NCBI GenBank assembly: GCA_031421855.1 | Contig: JANOPN010000171.1 | Span: 1-9,955 of the forward strand | DNA length: 9,955 nucleotides | Source: JAAFHN01 sp031421855 | GTDB lineage: Bacteria > Pseudomonadota > Gammaproteobacteria > Burkholderiales > Burkholderiaceae_C | Direction: 5' to 3' | In this document: positions 1 to 6,821 of the stretch, in pieces | Layout: every line of letters starts with the position of its first letter | Numbering within the stretch: the stretch's first letter is position 1 | The notes under the pieces: generated by a model | What the model saw: only the letters and a program-made list of their open reading frames with translations | What the model was told of the DNA's origin: nothing | Databases searched by the model: none | Translations under genes and position numbers: made by a program

Positions 1-1
1 G

Positions 2-508
2 ATTTGGTTGGAACTGGCGCAGGGCATCGGTCTCAACGCTCGCGGGGTCAGCTTTCCGGGCCACTTCATGCTCAAAATTAGCCTACCCAAGGGTCAGGTT
101 GTGATGGATCCGTTGAACGGCCAAAGTTTGAGTCGCGAAGATTTGTTGGAGCGACTGGAGCCGTATCGCAAAAGAAGCGGTCTCGTTGGTGATTTTGAGA
201 TGCCGCTTGGCCTGTACTTGCAGGCGGCCAGTGGTCGCGACATCGTTACTCGCATGCTGCGAAACCTCAAGGAAATTCACGCATCGAACGCCGACAACGC
301 CAAACTGGTGCGGGTGCTTGACCGACTGATCACATTGAATCCACAGAGTTGGGGTGACGTTCGCGATCGTGGTTTCGCACACGCTGAACTCGGACAAACC
401 GCGATGGCATTGAGTGACCTGCAAACTTACATTCGCAGCGCCGAAGACGAACTGGATCTAGACGCGGTCACCGAGGTCGTTGCTCAATTGCGTCGTGTCG
501 GAATTTGA
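2..508 (+). CDS. SirB1-like protein (transglutaminase-like plus TPR region), 5' end missing
   Basis: Partial gene: the frame is open to the left edge (I-W-L-E-L-A-Q), so the TTG at 8 is not taken as the start. About 168 C-terminal residues are visible. The segment ELAQGIGLNARGVSFPGHFM matches the transglutaminase-like core of the SirB1/YchA family, in which GV-x-FPGHF is a hallmark, followed by VMDPLNGQSLS. The last ~60 residues (NAKLVRVLDRLITLNPQSWG, then RDRGFAHAELGQTAMALSDL) look like the helical TPR-type tail of the family. Members usually have about 270-290 residues, so roughly 40% is outside the window. Molecular function is poorly defined in the family; a regulatory or scaffold role is usually assumed. 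The stop is TGA at 506-508. A family-1 repeat begins 2 nt after it, and gor converges from the other side. Confidence 0.85.
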   Translation: MWLELAQGIGLNARGVSFPGHFMLKISLPKGQVVMDPLNGQSLSREDLLERLEPYRKRSGLVGDFEMPLGLYLQAASGRDIVTRMLRNLKEIHASNADNAKLVRVLDRLITLNPQSWGDVRDRGFAHAELGQTAMALSDLQTYIRSAEDELDLDAVTEVVAQLRRVGI

Positions 509-510
509 CT

Positions 511-554
511 GCAAAAAAAATAGCAACAAACCCAATAGATTCGGTGACCAAGGG
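511..554 (-). repeat. Family-1 intergenic repeat, copy 1
   Basis: Reverse strand reads CTTGGTCACCGAATCTATTG, then GGTTTGTTGCTA and a run of eight T. It is about 80-90% like the copies at 6727-6772, 8137-8178 and 8398-8437. It lies between the convergent sirB1-like gene and gor. The ACC-GAAT/ATT-GGGT part can form a short imperfect stem, and in the gor direction it is followed by a T-run about 14 nt later, so it might aid termination of gor. That role is inference. Confidence 0.75.
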
Positions 555-608
555 GCTAAATCAACGAATATTTGTCCTAAAGTTGACCGGTTTGGGCTTT
601 TTTCGCTT

Positions 609-1976
609 TCAGGCTTGGGGTTGGCGCATCGTCACAAATTCTTCGGCCAAGGTTGGGTGAATGCCGATCGTTGAATCAAAAATCGCCTTGGTCGCACCCG
701 CTCGCATGGCCACTGCGAATCCTTGCACCACTTCGCCTGCATCGGGGCCGACCATGTGAAGTCCGATCACCCGGTCGCTGGCAACATCCACAATTAGCTT
801 CATCATGCAGCGCTCGCTGCTGCCACTCAGCGTGTGGGCAAGCGGTTTGAAGTCGGTTTTGAATATTCGAATGTCACCAAACTTGACTCGCGCGTCATGC
901 TCGCTGAAACCCACCGTGCCGATGTTGGGGTGGGTGAAAACAGCGGTGGGAATGTAGTCGTAACCCATGCGGCGAACGCCTGTTCCGAACAAGTGATCAA
1001 CGACGACCATGGCTTCGCCCAACGCGACCGGCGTGAGCTGAACACGCGCGGTCACGTCGCCGACTGCAAAAATTGACGGAACCGATGTTTGGTAGGTGTC
1101 GTTGACGACGACCGCACCACCGGCTTGTTGCGCCACGCCGATTGACTCGAGACCGAGGCCGTCGGTGTTGGGCATTCGACCAGTGGCATACAAAACCGAG
1201 TCGGCCAGCAAACTGCTGCCGTCAGTCAAAGTCACTTGCAGGCCGTTTGGCGTTTTTGTGATTCGCTTGACATCGGTTTGAACTCGCAGGTCAACACCTG
1301 CTTTGCGTACTTCGGTCGCCAAGAAATGTCGCACGTCGTTGTCAAAGTCGCGCAGCACCTGTTCGCCACGGTAGAGTTGGATCACGGACGCGCCTAGACC
1401 GTTGAAAATTGACGCGAATTCGCACGCGATGTAGCCGCCACCCACGACGACCAAGCGACGCGGGAATGGATCCAAATCGAACATGTCATCAGACGTGATC
1501 GCCAGCTCGCTGCCCTCAAAGTCAGGCTTGAATGCTTTGCCACCGGTCGCAATCAAGATGTTTTTTGCCGTGACGTGTTGCTCACCGTCCTTGGTTTTGA
1601 CGGCTACCGTGTTCGCGTCCACGAGTCGAGCCCAGCCATTGATGAGCTTTGCGCCTGCACCATCCAGCAATCGGCCATAAACCCCGTTCAAGCGTGATAT
1701 CTCTGTCGCGCGGTTGCGTTTTAGGAGGTTCCAGTCAAGTTTGGGGTGTTCGTGACTGATCCAGCCAAAGCCCTTGGCTTGCTCGAATGCCTCGCCGTGG
1801 TGCGCCGCGTAGCTGTAGAGCTTTTTGGGTATGCAGCCAACATTGACGCATGTTCCGCCAAGAGCACCCGCCTCGGCGACCGCCACGCGCGCACCGGTTT
1901 GCGCTGCCATTCGCGCGGCGCGCACGCCGCCACTGCCAGCGCCGATGACGAAAAGGTCAAATTCTGTGTTTGTCAT
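609..1976 (-). CDS. gor: Glutathione-disulfide reductase
   Basis: Cytoplasmic FAD flavoenzyme that reduces GSSG to two GSH with NADPH. The 455 residues show the family order: an FAD Rossmann motif (FVIGAGSGGVRAAR, about 9-22), the redox disulfide GGTCVNVGCIPKK (Cys43 and Cys48), a second nucleotide-binding motif VVVGGGYIACEFA for NADPH, the FAD-contacting IFAVGDVT, and the C-terminal dimer-interface active site GIHPTLAEEF (His440 and Glu445). HPTLAEEFVTMR is typical of GR rather than of lipoamide or mercuric reductases. The frame extends 12 codons upstream to a possible start at 2012, but ATG at 1976 is preferred because FAD-binding homologues begin just before FDLFVIG and an AAGAGAGACC stretch precedes it. 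It is last in the minus-strand row, 40 nt after the GST gene, which fits a shared glutathione role. Confidence 0.95.
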   Translation of the reverse strand: MTNTEFDLFVIGAGSGGVRAARMAAQTGARVAVAEAGALGGTCVNVGCIPKKLYSYAAHHGEAFEQAKGFGWISHEHPKLDWNLLKRNRATEISRLNGVYGRLLDGAGAKLINGWARLVDANTVAVKTKDGEQHVTAKNILIATGGKAFKPDFEGSELAITSDDMFDLDPFPRRLVVVGGGYIACEFASIFNGLGASVIQLYRGEQVLRDFDNDVRHFLATEVRKAGVDLRVQTDVKRITKTPNGLQVTLTDGSSLLADSVLYATGRMPNTDGLGLESIGVAQQAGGAVVVNDTYQTSVPSIFAVGDVTARVQLTPVALGEAMVVVDHLFGTGVRRMGYDYIPTAVFTHPNIGTVGFSEHDARVKFGDIRIFKTDFKPLAHTLSGSSERCMMKLIVDVASDRVIGLHMVGPDAGEVVQGFAVAMRAGATKAIFDSTIGIHPTLAEEFVTMRQPQA

Positions 1977-2016
1977 GGTCTCTCTTGAAAACGTCCGTCT
2001 TAGCCACGTCAAGCGG

Positions 2017-2649
2017 TCAGCTTGAAAACGCAGGTCTCAACGCGAGCGCTTCGCGCCATCGTTTGAGGTGGGTGTGCTGCTCGCTGGGCTTGATTCGCAC
2101 GACCCGAGCAAAGTCGACGGCGACAGCAGCGGTGATGTCGGCAATGCTCAAGCGCTCGGTTGCGATGAATTCGCGTCCATTCAGCCGATCGTTGAGGGTG
2201 TCCATGAATTGCTGCACCCGCGCTGCGCCTCGCTCAGCGAGTTGGGGGATTTGGGCGTAGTTGACCGGACCAGGTAACGCGCGGTTGACCATGGCTGGGG
2301 CACTGTTTCTGAGCGCTTCCGCAATCGCCATCAGGCCTTCAAATTCAATTCGCCAATTCCAGCTTGCGACTTCGGCCTTGTCTTGCGGGGTGATGCCCAG
2401 CATGGGCACCTGGGGGTAGGCGGCTTCTAAATACGCTGCGATCGCGGCGTTGTCGGTGAGGACGACACCGTCACCGGTGGCTAGAGCGGGCACCGTGCAC
2501 TGCGGGTTGATTGCGCGATACGCTTCACCCATTTGCTCGCCCGTGCGCAGATCGATTTGCACTGTATCGTGCGCTACTTTTTTCTCAGACAGCAAAATCC
2601 GAGCGCGTCTGGGGCTGGGTGCAGTTGCGCAGTCGTAGAGCGTGATCAT
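2017..2649 (-). CDS. Glutathione S-transferase family protein
   Basis: A 210-residue soluble protein with the two-domain GST layout. The N-terminal thioredoxin-like domain (about 1-80) contains MITLYDCATAPSPRRARILL, the cis-proline segment NPQCTVPAL and the glutathione-contacting VLTDNAAIAAYLEAAYP. The helical C-terminal domain (about 90-205) contains the conserved LSIADITAAVAVDFAR (N-capping box). The likely catalytic position near residue 12 is Ser within TAPSPRR, as in Ser-type bacterial GSTs. The substrate cannot be told from sequence. The start is ATG at 2649, and its first bases overlap the yghU stop (ATGA, 2646-2649), which points to translational coupling with yghU. gor follows downstream. 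Confidence 0.92.
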   Translation of the reverse strand: MITLYDCATAPSPRRARILLSEKKVAHDTVQIDLRTGEQMGEAYRAINPQCTVPALATGDGVVLTDNAAIAAYLEAAYPQVPMLGITPQDKAEVASWNWRIEFEGLMAIAEALRNSAPAMVNRALPGPVNYAQIPQLAERGAARVQQFMDTLNDRLNGREFIATERLSIADITAAVAVDFARVVRIKPSEQHTHLKRWREALALRPAFSS

Positions 2650-3503
2650 GCTTTGGGCACGCCATCAAAGTCGGCCGCGTCGTGGCGCTCGGCCAATTGG
2701 CTGTCGGGCTGTCCCCAGGTGCGGTTGACCATGCGGCCGCGCTTGACCGCAGGGCGCTGAGCAATGGCGTCAGTCCAGCGCGCAACATGGGTGTAGCTGT
2801 GCACTTGCAAAAACTCGGCGGCTTCGTACAGCAGACCTTTGGCCAGCGCCCCGTACCACGCCCAAATGGCCATGTCGGCAATCGTGTACTGCGCCCCCGC
2901 GATGTACTCGCTCTCGGCCAAACGGCGGTCAAGCACGTCCATTTGGCGTTTGACTTCCATCGCGAATCGGTCGATGGGGTATTCCATCTTGTGTGGCGCG
3001 TACGCATAAAAATGACCAAACCCGCCGCCCAAATACGGTGCACTGCCCATTTGCCAAAACAACCAAGCCAAGCATTCAGCGCGGTCTGGGCCTTCGCGAG
3101 GCAAGAAGGCACCGAATTTTTCTGCGAGATACATCAAAATCGCGCCCGATTCGAACACACGCACCGGGGTTGGTCCGCTTCGGTCCATCAATGCGGGAAT
3201 TTTCGAGTTGGGGTTAACTGACACAAAACCGCTGCTGAACTGGTCGCCCTCGCCAATGCGAATCAGCCAGGCGTCGTACTCTGCGCCGACATGACCAGCA
3301 GCGAGCAACTCTTCCAACATGACGGTCACCTTGACGCCGTTTGGCGTGGCCAGCGAATACAGCTGCAAGGGATGTTTGCCAACGGGCAACTCTTTGTCGT
3401 GGGTTGAACCCGCGATTGGGCGGTTGATGTTGGCGAACTTGCCGCCATTGGCCTTGTCCCATGTCCAAACTGAGGGCGGGGTGTAGTCGGTGGTGTGGGT
3501 CAT
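2646..3503 (-). CDS. yghU: Glutathione-dependent disulfide-bond oxidoreductase, YghU type
   Basis: A 285-residue GST-superfamily protein close to E. coli YghU (288 residues), which binds two glutathiones and has disulfide-bond reductase activity. Shared landmarks are VWTWDKANGGKFANINRPI (about 12-30), LPVGKHPLQLYSLATPNGVK with the active-site TPN segment (53-55), GDQFSSGFVSVNPNSKIPAL, RVFESGAILMYLAEKFG, LGGGFGHFYAYAP, YTIADMAIWAWYG and RPAVKRGRMVNRTWG. The open frame runs another 67 codons upstream to 3704, but that stretch is not YghU-like and overlaps the end of the isomerase gene. ATG at 3503 has a good ribosome binding site (AGGAA about 7 nt ahead) and gives the usual family length. The 3' end overlaps the next GST gene by 4 nt. 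A hairpin lies in the 91-nt gap upstream. Confidence 0.95.
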   Translation of the reverse strand: MTHTTDYTPPSVWTWDKANGGKFANINRPIAGSTHDKELPVGKHPLQLYSLATPNGVKVTVMLEELLAAGHVGAEYDAWLIRIGEGDQFSSGFVSVNPNSKIPALMDRSGPTPVRVFESGAILMYLAEKFGAFLPREGPDRAECLAWLFWQMGSAPYLGGGFGHFYAYAPHKMEYPIDRFAMEVKRQMDVLDRRLAESEYIAGAQYTIADMAIWAWYGALAKGLLYEAAEFLQVHSYTHVARWTDAIAQRPAVKRGRMVNRTWGQPDSQLAERHDAADFDGVPKA

Positions 3504-3569
3504 TGAGTTGTTCCTGAAAATTCGATTGTGACGAAACGGCGTCCGGTTTGCTTGGACGACGCTTGCGGT

Positions 3570-3587
3570 GTCTGTCGCCCAACAGAC
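3570..3587 (-). other. Short inverted repeat between the isomerase gene and yghU
   Basis: GTCTGT (3570-3575) and ACAGAC (3582-3587) form a perfect 6-bp stem with a 6-nt loop, within the 91-nt gap of the minus-strand row. No T-run follows, so it is not a classical intrinsic terminator. It could be an mRNA stability element or chance. Confidence 0.35.
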
Positions 3588-3594
3588 TGCGTGC

Positions 3595-4419
3595 TTACAT
3601 CCAACCCAGCCCGGCCGATGTGCCACCCGGTTGACCGCCCTTTGCGGGGCGATACTCGCAGCCGACCCAGCCTTCCCAACTGCACATGGCTGCCGTGTCG
3701 TCAATCACGCCGAGCAAATAGTCGTAATTCAACTCGCCAACATTGGGTTCGTGACGCTGGGGAACACCCGCAATTTGGAAGTGACCCACGCGACCCGTCG
3801 GCAAATAGGCCTTGATTTTGGTTGCAACGTCGCCTTCGACGATTTGGCAGTGATACAAGTCCATCTGCACCTTGAGGTTGGGTGCGCCCACCATCCCGAT
3901 GATCTCGTGCGCGTGGTCTTGGCGGTTCAAGAAAAAGCCCGGAATATCTCGGGTGTTGATTGGCTCAATGAGGATATCGACGCCAGTGGCAGCGGCCTCT
4001 CGCGCAGCCCATTGCAAATTGCTCACGTACGTGGGCTGTACCTGCTCGCGACTCATGCCGGGGGCGATCAACCCGGCCATGAGGTGGATGCGAGGGCAAG
4101 CGAGCGCCTGGGCGTACGACAGCGCGAGTTGCACGCCCGAGCGAAACTCAGCTTCGCGACCCGGCTGGCTTGCCGATCCCTTGCTGCCGGCCTCCCAAGC
4201 CCGCGCAATGCTCGCACGGTCCGTGCCACCCGGCGGGGCATTGAAGAGCACCTGTTGCAAGCCATTGGCCGAAAGCCTGGCAGCCAGCTCGTTGGCATCA
4301 AAAGCGTATGGGAACAAATACTCAACGGCTTCGAAGCCGTCTTTGGCGGCGGCCTCGAATCGATCGAGAAACGGGACTTCGGTGTACATCATCGACAAAT
4401 TGGCAGCGAATTTCGGCAT
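3595..4419 (-). CDS. otnI: Hydroxypyruvate isomerase family protein, probable 2-oxotetronate isomerase (OtnI/Hyi)
   Basis: A 274-residue TIM-barrel protein of the xylose-isomerase-like superfamily. Hyi interconverts hydroxypyruvate and tartronate semialdehyde; OtnI isomerises 2-oxotetronate in L-threonate/D-erythronate breakdown. Family landmarks are PKFAANLSMMYTE at the start, FEAVEYLFPY, PGREAEFRSGV, LIEPINTRDIPGFFLNRQ (acid at Glu152), VQMDLYHCQIVEGD (metal-site Asp187), HFQIAGVPQRHEP and GWVGCEYRP (Glu255). An LtnD-like remnant just upstream makes OtnI the better guess, but no otnK or otnC is in view, so Hyi remains possible. The frame extends upstream to 4632, but ATG at 4419 gives the family N-terminus; its spacing from the upstream stop is 1 nt. 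There seem to be about 9 extra residues around 65-74 (GTDRASIAR) compared with E. coli Hyi. Confidence 0.9.
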   Translation of the reverse strand: MPKFAANLSMMYTEVPFLDRFEAAAKDGFEAVEYLFPYAFDANELAARLSANGLQQVLFNAPPGGTDRASIARAWEAGSKGSASQPGREAEFRSGVQLALSYAQALACPRIHLMAGLIAPGMSREQVQPTYVSNLQWAAREAAATGVDILIEPINTRDIPGFFLNRQDHAHEIIGMVGAPNLKVQMDLYHCQIVEGDVATKIKAYLPTGRVGHFQIAGVPQRHEPNVGELNYDYLLGVIDDTAAMCSWEGWVGCEYRPAKGGQPGGTSAGLGWM

Positions 4420-4420
4420 C

Positions 4421-4654
4421 TCAGTCCTCGGCTTTGGCTGGTTTTGCTGGTTTTGCAGAAGGCAGCTTGATGCCAGGAAATACCTTGATGACAGCGCTGT
4501 CGTCTTGCGCCGCAAAGCCGCTGGTCGACGCTTGCATGAACATCTGGTGCGCCGTGCTCGATAGCGGCAAAGGAAACTTGCCCGCACGCCCCAGGGTTTG
4601 CGCCATTCCAGCGCCCATCGCGCCCAGCCCAATCAAGCCAATACTCAACGCCAT
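4421..4654 (-). pseudogene. Internally deleted beta-hydroxyacid dehydrogenase (LtnD/GarR-type), both ends kept in frame
   Basis: A 77-residue frame. Residues 1-25 (MALSIGLIGLGAMGAGMAQT then LGRAG) are the NAD(P)-binding start of the 3-hydroxyisobutyrate/L-threonate/tartronate-semialdehyde reductase family, with GLGAMG at 9-14. From about residue 26 it jumps to what looks like the normal C-terminus (FPLPLSSTAHQMFMQAS, then DDSAVIKVFPGI), ending in a Pro-Ala-Lys repeat tail. The family has about 290-300 residues, so roughly 220 residues (about 660 bp) are missing, in frame. The missing part includes the rest of the Rossmann fold and the catalytic Lys region, so enzyme activity is very unlikely. 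ATG at 4654 is preceded by AAGAGGTGTTC, a good ribosome binding site. Its TGA ends 1 nt before the isomerase ATG, so the remnant may still serve as a translated leader for it. Confidence 0.75.
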
Positions 4655-4724
4655 GAACACCTCTTTTTTGATTCAAGGGGCAGTTTACGGGAAGTGGGCG
4701 ACGCGTCTAATCGCGATTTTGGGC

Positions 4725-4753
4725 TTCAAAATGGTTCGATAACGAACTATTAT
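4725..4753 (+). promoter_or_regulatory. Candidate sigma-70 promoter of the hydrolase gene
   Basis: TTCAAA (4725-4730, -35-like, 4 of 6 matches to consensus) and TATTAT (4748-4753, -10-like, 5 of 6) are separated by 17 nt. The expected start of transcription is about 6-7 nt after the -10 element, at or next to the ATG at 4760, so the message might be leaderless or have an extremely short leader. This is a pattern match only. Confidence 0.45.
4731..4750. promoter_or_regulatory. 20-bp palindromic operator-like site
   Basis: ATGGTTCG-ATAA-CGAACTAT: arms pair at 7 of 8 positions (one G/T mismatch) around a 4-nt centre. Size and symmetry are like sites for dimeric MarR- or TetR-type repressors. 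It fills the spacer of the candidate promoter above and lies between the divergent hydrolase gene and the minus-strand row. No regulator gene is in the window, so the protein is unknown. Confidence 0.5.
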
Positions 4754-4759
4754 TGAAAG

Positions 4760-5677
4760 ATGAACCAAAAAGCCAGCACACATCCTCAGGCCGCGCACCC
4801 CGCCTTTGCGCGTCCCAAGTTGATTCATTCGCTCAAAGAGGCGCGGGTGATGATCGACATGGTTCGCATGATCGCGGCCTTGTCGCGGCCAGCGAGCGGC
4901 GGCAATCAACCGCAACACAGGCAAATCATGGTGTTCCCGGGGTTCGGTGGCGGCGACGCCAGCACTTGGCCACTGCGCCGCCATTTGCAAGGGTTGGGCC
5001 AAACAGCACAAGGGTGGGGCATGGGGCAAAACCTCGCTGGCTCAAACATTCGCCACACCCAAGCCGACATTCCCAGCCATTGGCCGATCACGCCAAGGTC
5101 GCGTTACAAAGGCGAAGCCGGTGTGATCATGCTGTGCGAGCAAGCCAGGCAACAGGTCATCGCGAGCCATGCGACGCACCAGTCCCCCATCACGCTCATC
5201 GGGTGGAGCCTCGGCGGCTACGTTGCCCGCGAAGTCGCGCGCGATTTGCCACACATCGTCAGCCACGTCATCACCTTGGGCTCGCCCGTGGTTGGCGGGC
5301 CAAAATACACCACAGTCGCGCCGCTGTTTCGGCTGCGCGGCATGGATCTCGACTGGATTGAACAGGCGTCGGCGGAGCGCGATGCCGTGCCAATCCAAGC
5401 GCCGATCACGGCGATCGTGAGCCCCAGCGACGGTGTCGTGGGCTACCAAGCGGCGCTTGACCGCGTTAGCCCTCAAGTCACCCACATCAGCGTCGACGCC
5501 GCGCACATTGGCCTTGGCATCAACCCACGCGTTTGGGCGTTGATTTCAGCGGCGCTGATTGAGCGCGACGCTGCGGGGCGCGATGGGCGTCGAGTGTTTT
5601 TGCCAGAGTACAAACAGGATCCGACAAAACCACCTCGCCTTGGCTGGCAAAGCGCGGCAAAAACACGTTCATGGTGA
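4760..5677 (+). CDS. Alpha/beta hydrolase, lipase/esterase-like
   Basis: A 305-residue protein with an alpha/beta-hydrolase core. VFPGFGGGDAS (about 58-68) supplies the oxyanion-hole segment and LIGWSLGGYVA the nucleophile elbow G-W-S-L-G with Ser150. SPSDGVVGY gives the likely acid Asp224, and DAAHIGLG the likely base His249. The segment ITLGSPVVGGPKYTTVAPLF after the nucleophile resembles bacterial lipase-like hydrolases (triacylglycerol lipase or PGAP1-like). There is no clear signal peptide, so it is probably cytoplasmic. The substrate is unknown. ATG at 4760 has little Shine-Dalgarno sequence (GAAAG directly in front), consistent with the very short leader predicted from the promoter. 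It is divergent from the minus-strand row and convergent with the gene ending at 5688, with 10 nt between the stops. Confidence 0.85.
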   Translation: MNQKASTHPQAAHPAFARPKLIHSLKEARVMIDMVRMIAALSRPASGGNQPQHRQIMVFPGFGGGDASTWPLRRHLQGLGQTAQGWGMGQNLAGSNIRHTQADIPSHWPITPRSRYKGEAGVIMLCEQARQQVIASHATHQSPITLIGWSLGGYVAREVARDLPHIVSHVITLGSPVVGGPKYTTVAPLFRLRGMDLDWIEQASAERDAVPIQAPITAIVSPSDGVVGYQAALDRVSPQVTHISVDAAHIGLGINPRVWALISAALIERDAAGRDGRRVFLPEYKQDPTKPPRLGWQSAAKTRSW

Positions 5678-5687
5678 AATGTTCGGG

Positions 5688-6170
5688 CTAGTCGTGCCGC
5701 CCGGTCGGCGACACAAACTCGGCCGCAGCCCAGGCCGCGGCGCTGGCGCGGTTCAGTTTAAAACCCGGTGATACGCGGCACGTCGCAATCAGCTCGTCGC
5801 CGTCGCCATGTGCAGCTAGGGTGGCTGACGGGTTGTCATCGTCGGGCTCAATGTCCAAGCTCACAGAAATACGCCGCTCGGCGTGGGTGATTTCTATTTG
5901 TTGGTGCAGGCTGGCGTGGCGTTGCTGGTTTTGGCGGCTGACAAACTCGCTAGCGGTCTTCACCAAGGTAATGAACGCGGACGGGTCGAGCGGCTTGGGG
6001 TTCTTCTTGTCGCGCCCCATCGTCCAAGGCCCAATCAAGGCCGGCTCGCTTTGGCCATGCGGGGTCATCGCAACCGCCCATCCGTCGTCATCGTCGTTTT
6101 TGATGATGTTGGCCGTCCAGCCGTTGTCTTGCCACAGCCGTGGCTCCGTGATTTTTTCGAAGGTTTCCAT
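5688..6170 (-). CDS. Conserved hypothetical protein (160 residues)
   Basis: I recognise this as a conserved uncharacterised family in Burkholderiales but know no function. It starts METFEKITEPRLWQDNGWTA, has an acidic patch KNDDDDGWAV and a strongly conserved-looking core PALIGPWTMGRDKKNPKPLD. A helical stretch follows (TLVKTASEFVSRQNQQRHA), then a beta-rich end (ISVSLDIEPDDDNP) and SPGFKLNRASAAAWAAAEFV. No signal peptide or membrane span is seen. The frame is open to 6290, but ATG at 6170 gives the expected N-terminus; the upstream part would overlap the EVE gene and has no family character. It is divergent from the EVE gene, with 77 nt between the start codons. Confidence 0.8.
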   Translation of the reverse strand: METFEKITEPRLWQDNGWTANIIKNDDDDGWAVAMTPHGQSEPALIGPWTMGRDKKNPKPLDPSAFITLVKTASEFVSRQNQQRHASLHQQIEITHAERRISVSLDIEPDDDNPSATLAAHGDGDELIATCRVSPGFKLNRASAAAWAAAEFVSPTGRHD

Positions 6171-6247
6171 GGCGCAATTGTGGGTCAATCTGGTTGGAAG
6201 TCGGCCTGTGCAAAATGTGGATACTGCAACGCTAAAAGAGAGTAAAA

Positions 6248-6712
6248 ATGCAACATTGGTTGATGAAGTCTGAGCCTGACGACGTGTCAATCGACGATTT
6301 GGCCGCGATGCCGGAGCAAACCGTTGGCTGGTATGGCGTTCGCAACTACCAAGCCCGCAACTTCATGCGCGATCACATGCGTTTGGGCGACGAGGTTTTT
6401 TTCTATCATTCGTCATGCCCCGAGCCGGGCATCGCCGGAATCGCCCGGGTGAGCCGCTTGGCGTATCCCGACCCAACCCAGTTTGACCCCGAAAGCCCTT
6501 ATTTCGATGCGAAGGCAAAACCAAGCGAGCCGCGCTGGATGCAAGTGGATGTGCAACTCGTCGAGCGCTGGCCATTGATGAGCTTGGCTTGGCTGCGCGA
6601 TCAGCCCGAGCTGGCGGAGATGACACTGCTCCAACGCGGCAATCGGCTGTCAGTCATGCCAGTTGATCGGATACATTGGTCATTCATTGGAAAAGCGCGG
6701 TCACGCTCTTGA
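6248..6712 (+). CDS. EVE-domain protein (ThyN1-like)
   Basis: A 154-residue protein that is essentially one EVE domain, a PUA/YTH-like fold thought to bind modified nucleic-acid bases. Characteristic segments are HWLMKSEPDDVSIDDL at the start, TVGWYGVRNYQARNFMRDHM with the GVRN-x-QARN signature, VFFYHSSCPEPGIAGIARV, YPDPTQFDPESPYFD, PRWMQVDVQLV and LLQRGNRLSVMPV near the end. The length is normal for bacterial members. ATG at 6248 has a good ribosome binding site (AGAGAG about 5 nt ahead). The biological ligand is not known for this group. A family-1 repeat begins 15 nt after the stop, and nhaA follows on the same strand. Confidence 0.92.
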   Translation: MQHWLMKSEPDDVSIDDLAAMPEQTVGWYGVRNYQARNFMRDHMRLGDEVFFYHSSCPEPGIAGIARVSRLAYPDPTQFDPESPYFDAKAKPSEPRWMQVDVQLVERWPLMSLAWLRDQPELAEMTLLQRGNRLSVMPVDRIHWSFIGKARSRS

Positions 6713-6726
6713 GCGGTCAACTAAAA

Positions 6727-6772
6727 CACAAAAAATGATAGCGGCTAGCCCAATGAATTCGGTGACCAAGGC
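6727..6772 (-). repeat. Family-1 intergenic repeat, copy 2
   Basis: Reverse strand reads CCTTGGTCACCGAATTCATT, then GGGCTAGCCGCTATCATTTTTTG. It is the most consensus-like copy, in the same orientation as copy 1 and inverted relative to the copies at 8137 and 8398. It lies between the EVE gene and nhaA and contains an ATG (6753) in the nhaA frame. Confidence 0.78.
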
Positions 6773-6821
6773 CGATTTGTTTAAAAAAACGCAACCAATC
6801 GCTTTTACAGAGATTAAGAGC

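Noticed and set aside
511..608. Strong intrinsic terminator between the convergent sirB1-like gene and gor
   Set aside because: There are T-runs on both strands, but no stable GC-rich stem directly ahead of them; only the weak stem of the family-1 repeat was found.
1977..2012. Longer N-terminus for gor
   Set aside because: The 12 extra codons have no family match and end 5 nt short of the GST stop; ATG at 1976 fits the FAD-binding start better.
3568..4470. 300-codon plus-strand open frame
   Set aside because: It lies antisense to the isomerase gene, whose product has clear family motifs; the plus-strand translation shows no recognisable pattern and is a GC-driven shadow.
4753..5361. 202-codon frame overlapping the hydrolase gene
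   Set aside because: Shadow in the +1 frame of the hydrolase; the composition is Arg/His-rich and no motif is seen.
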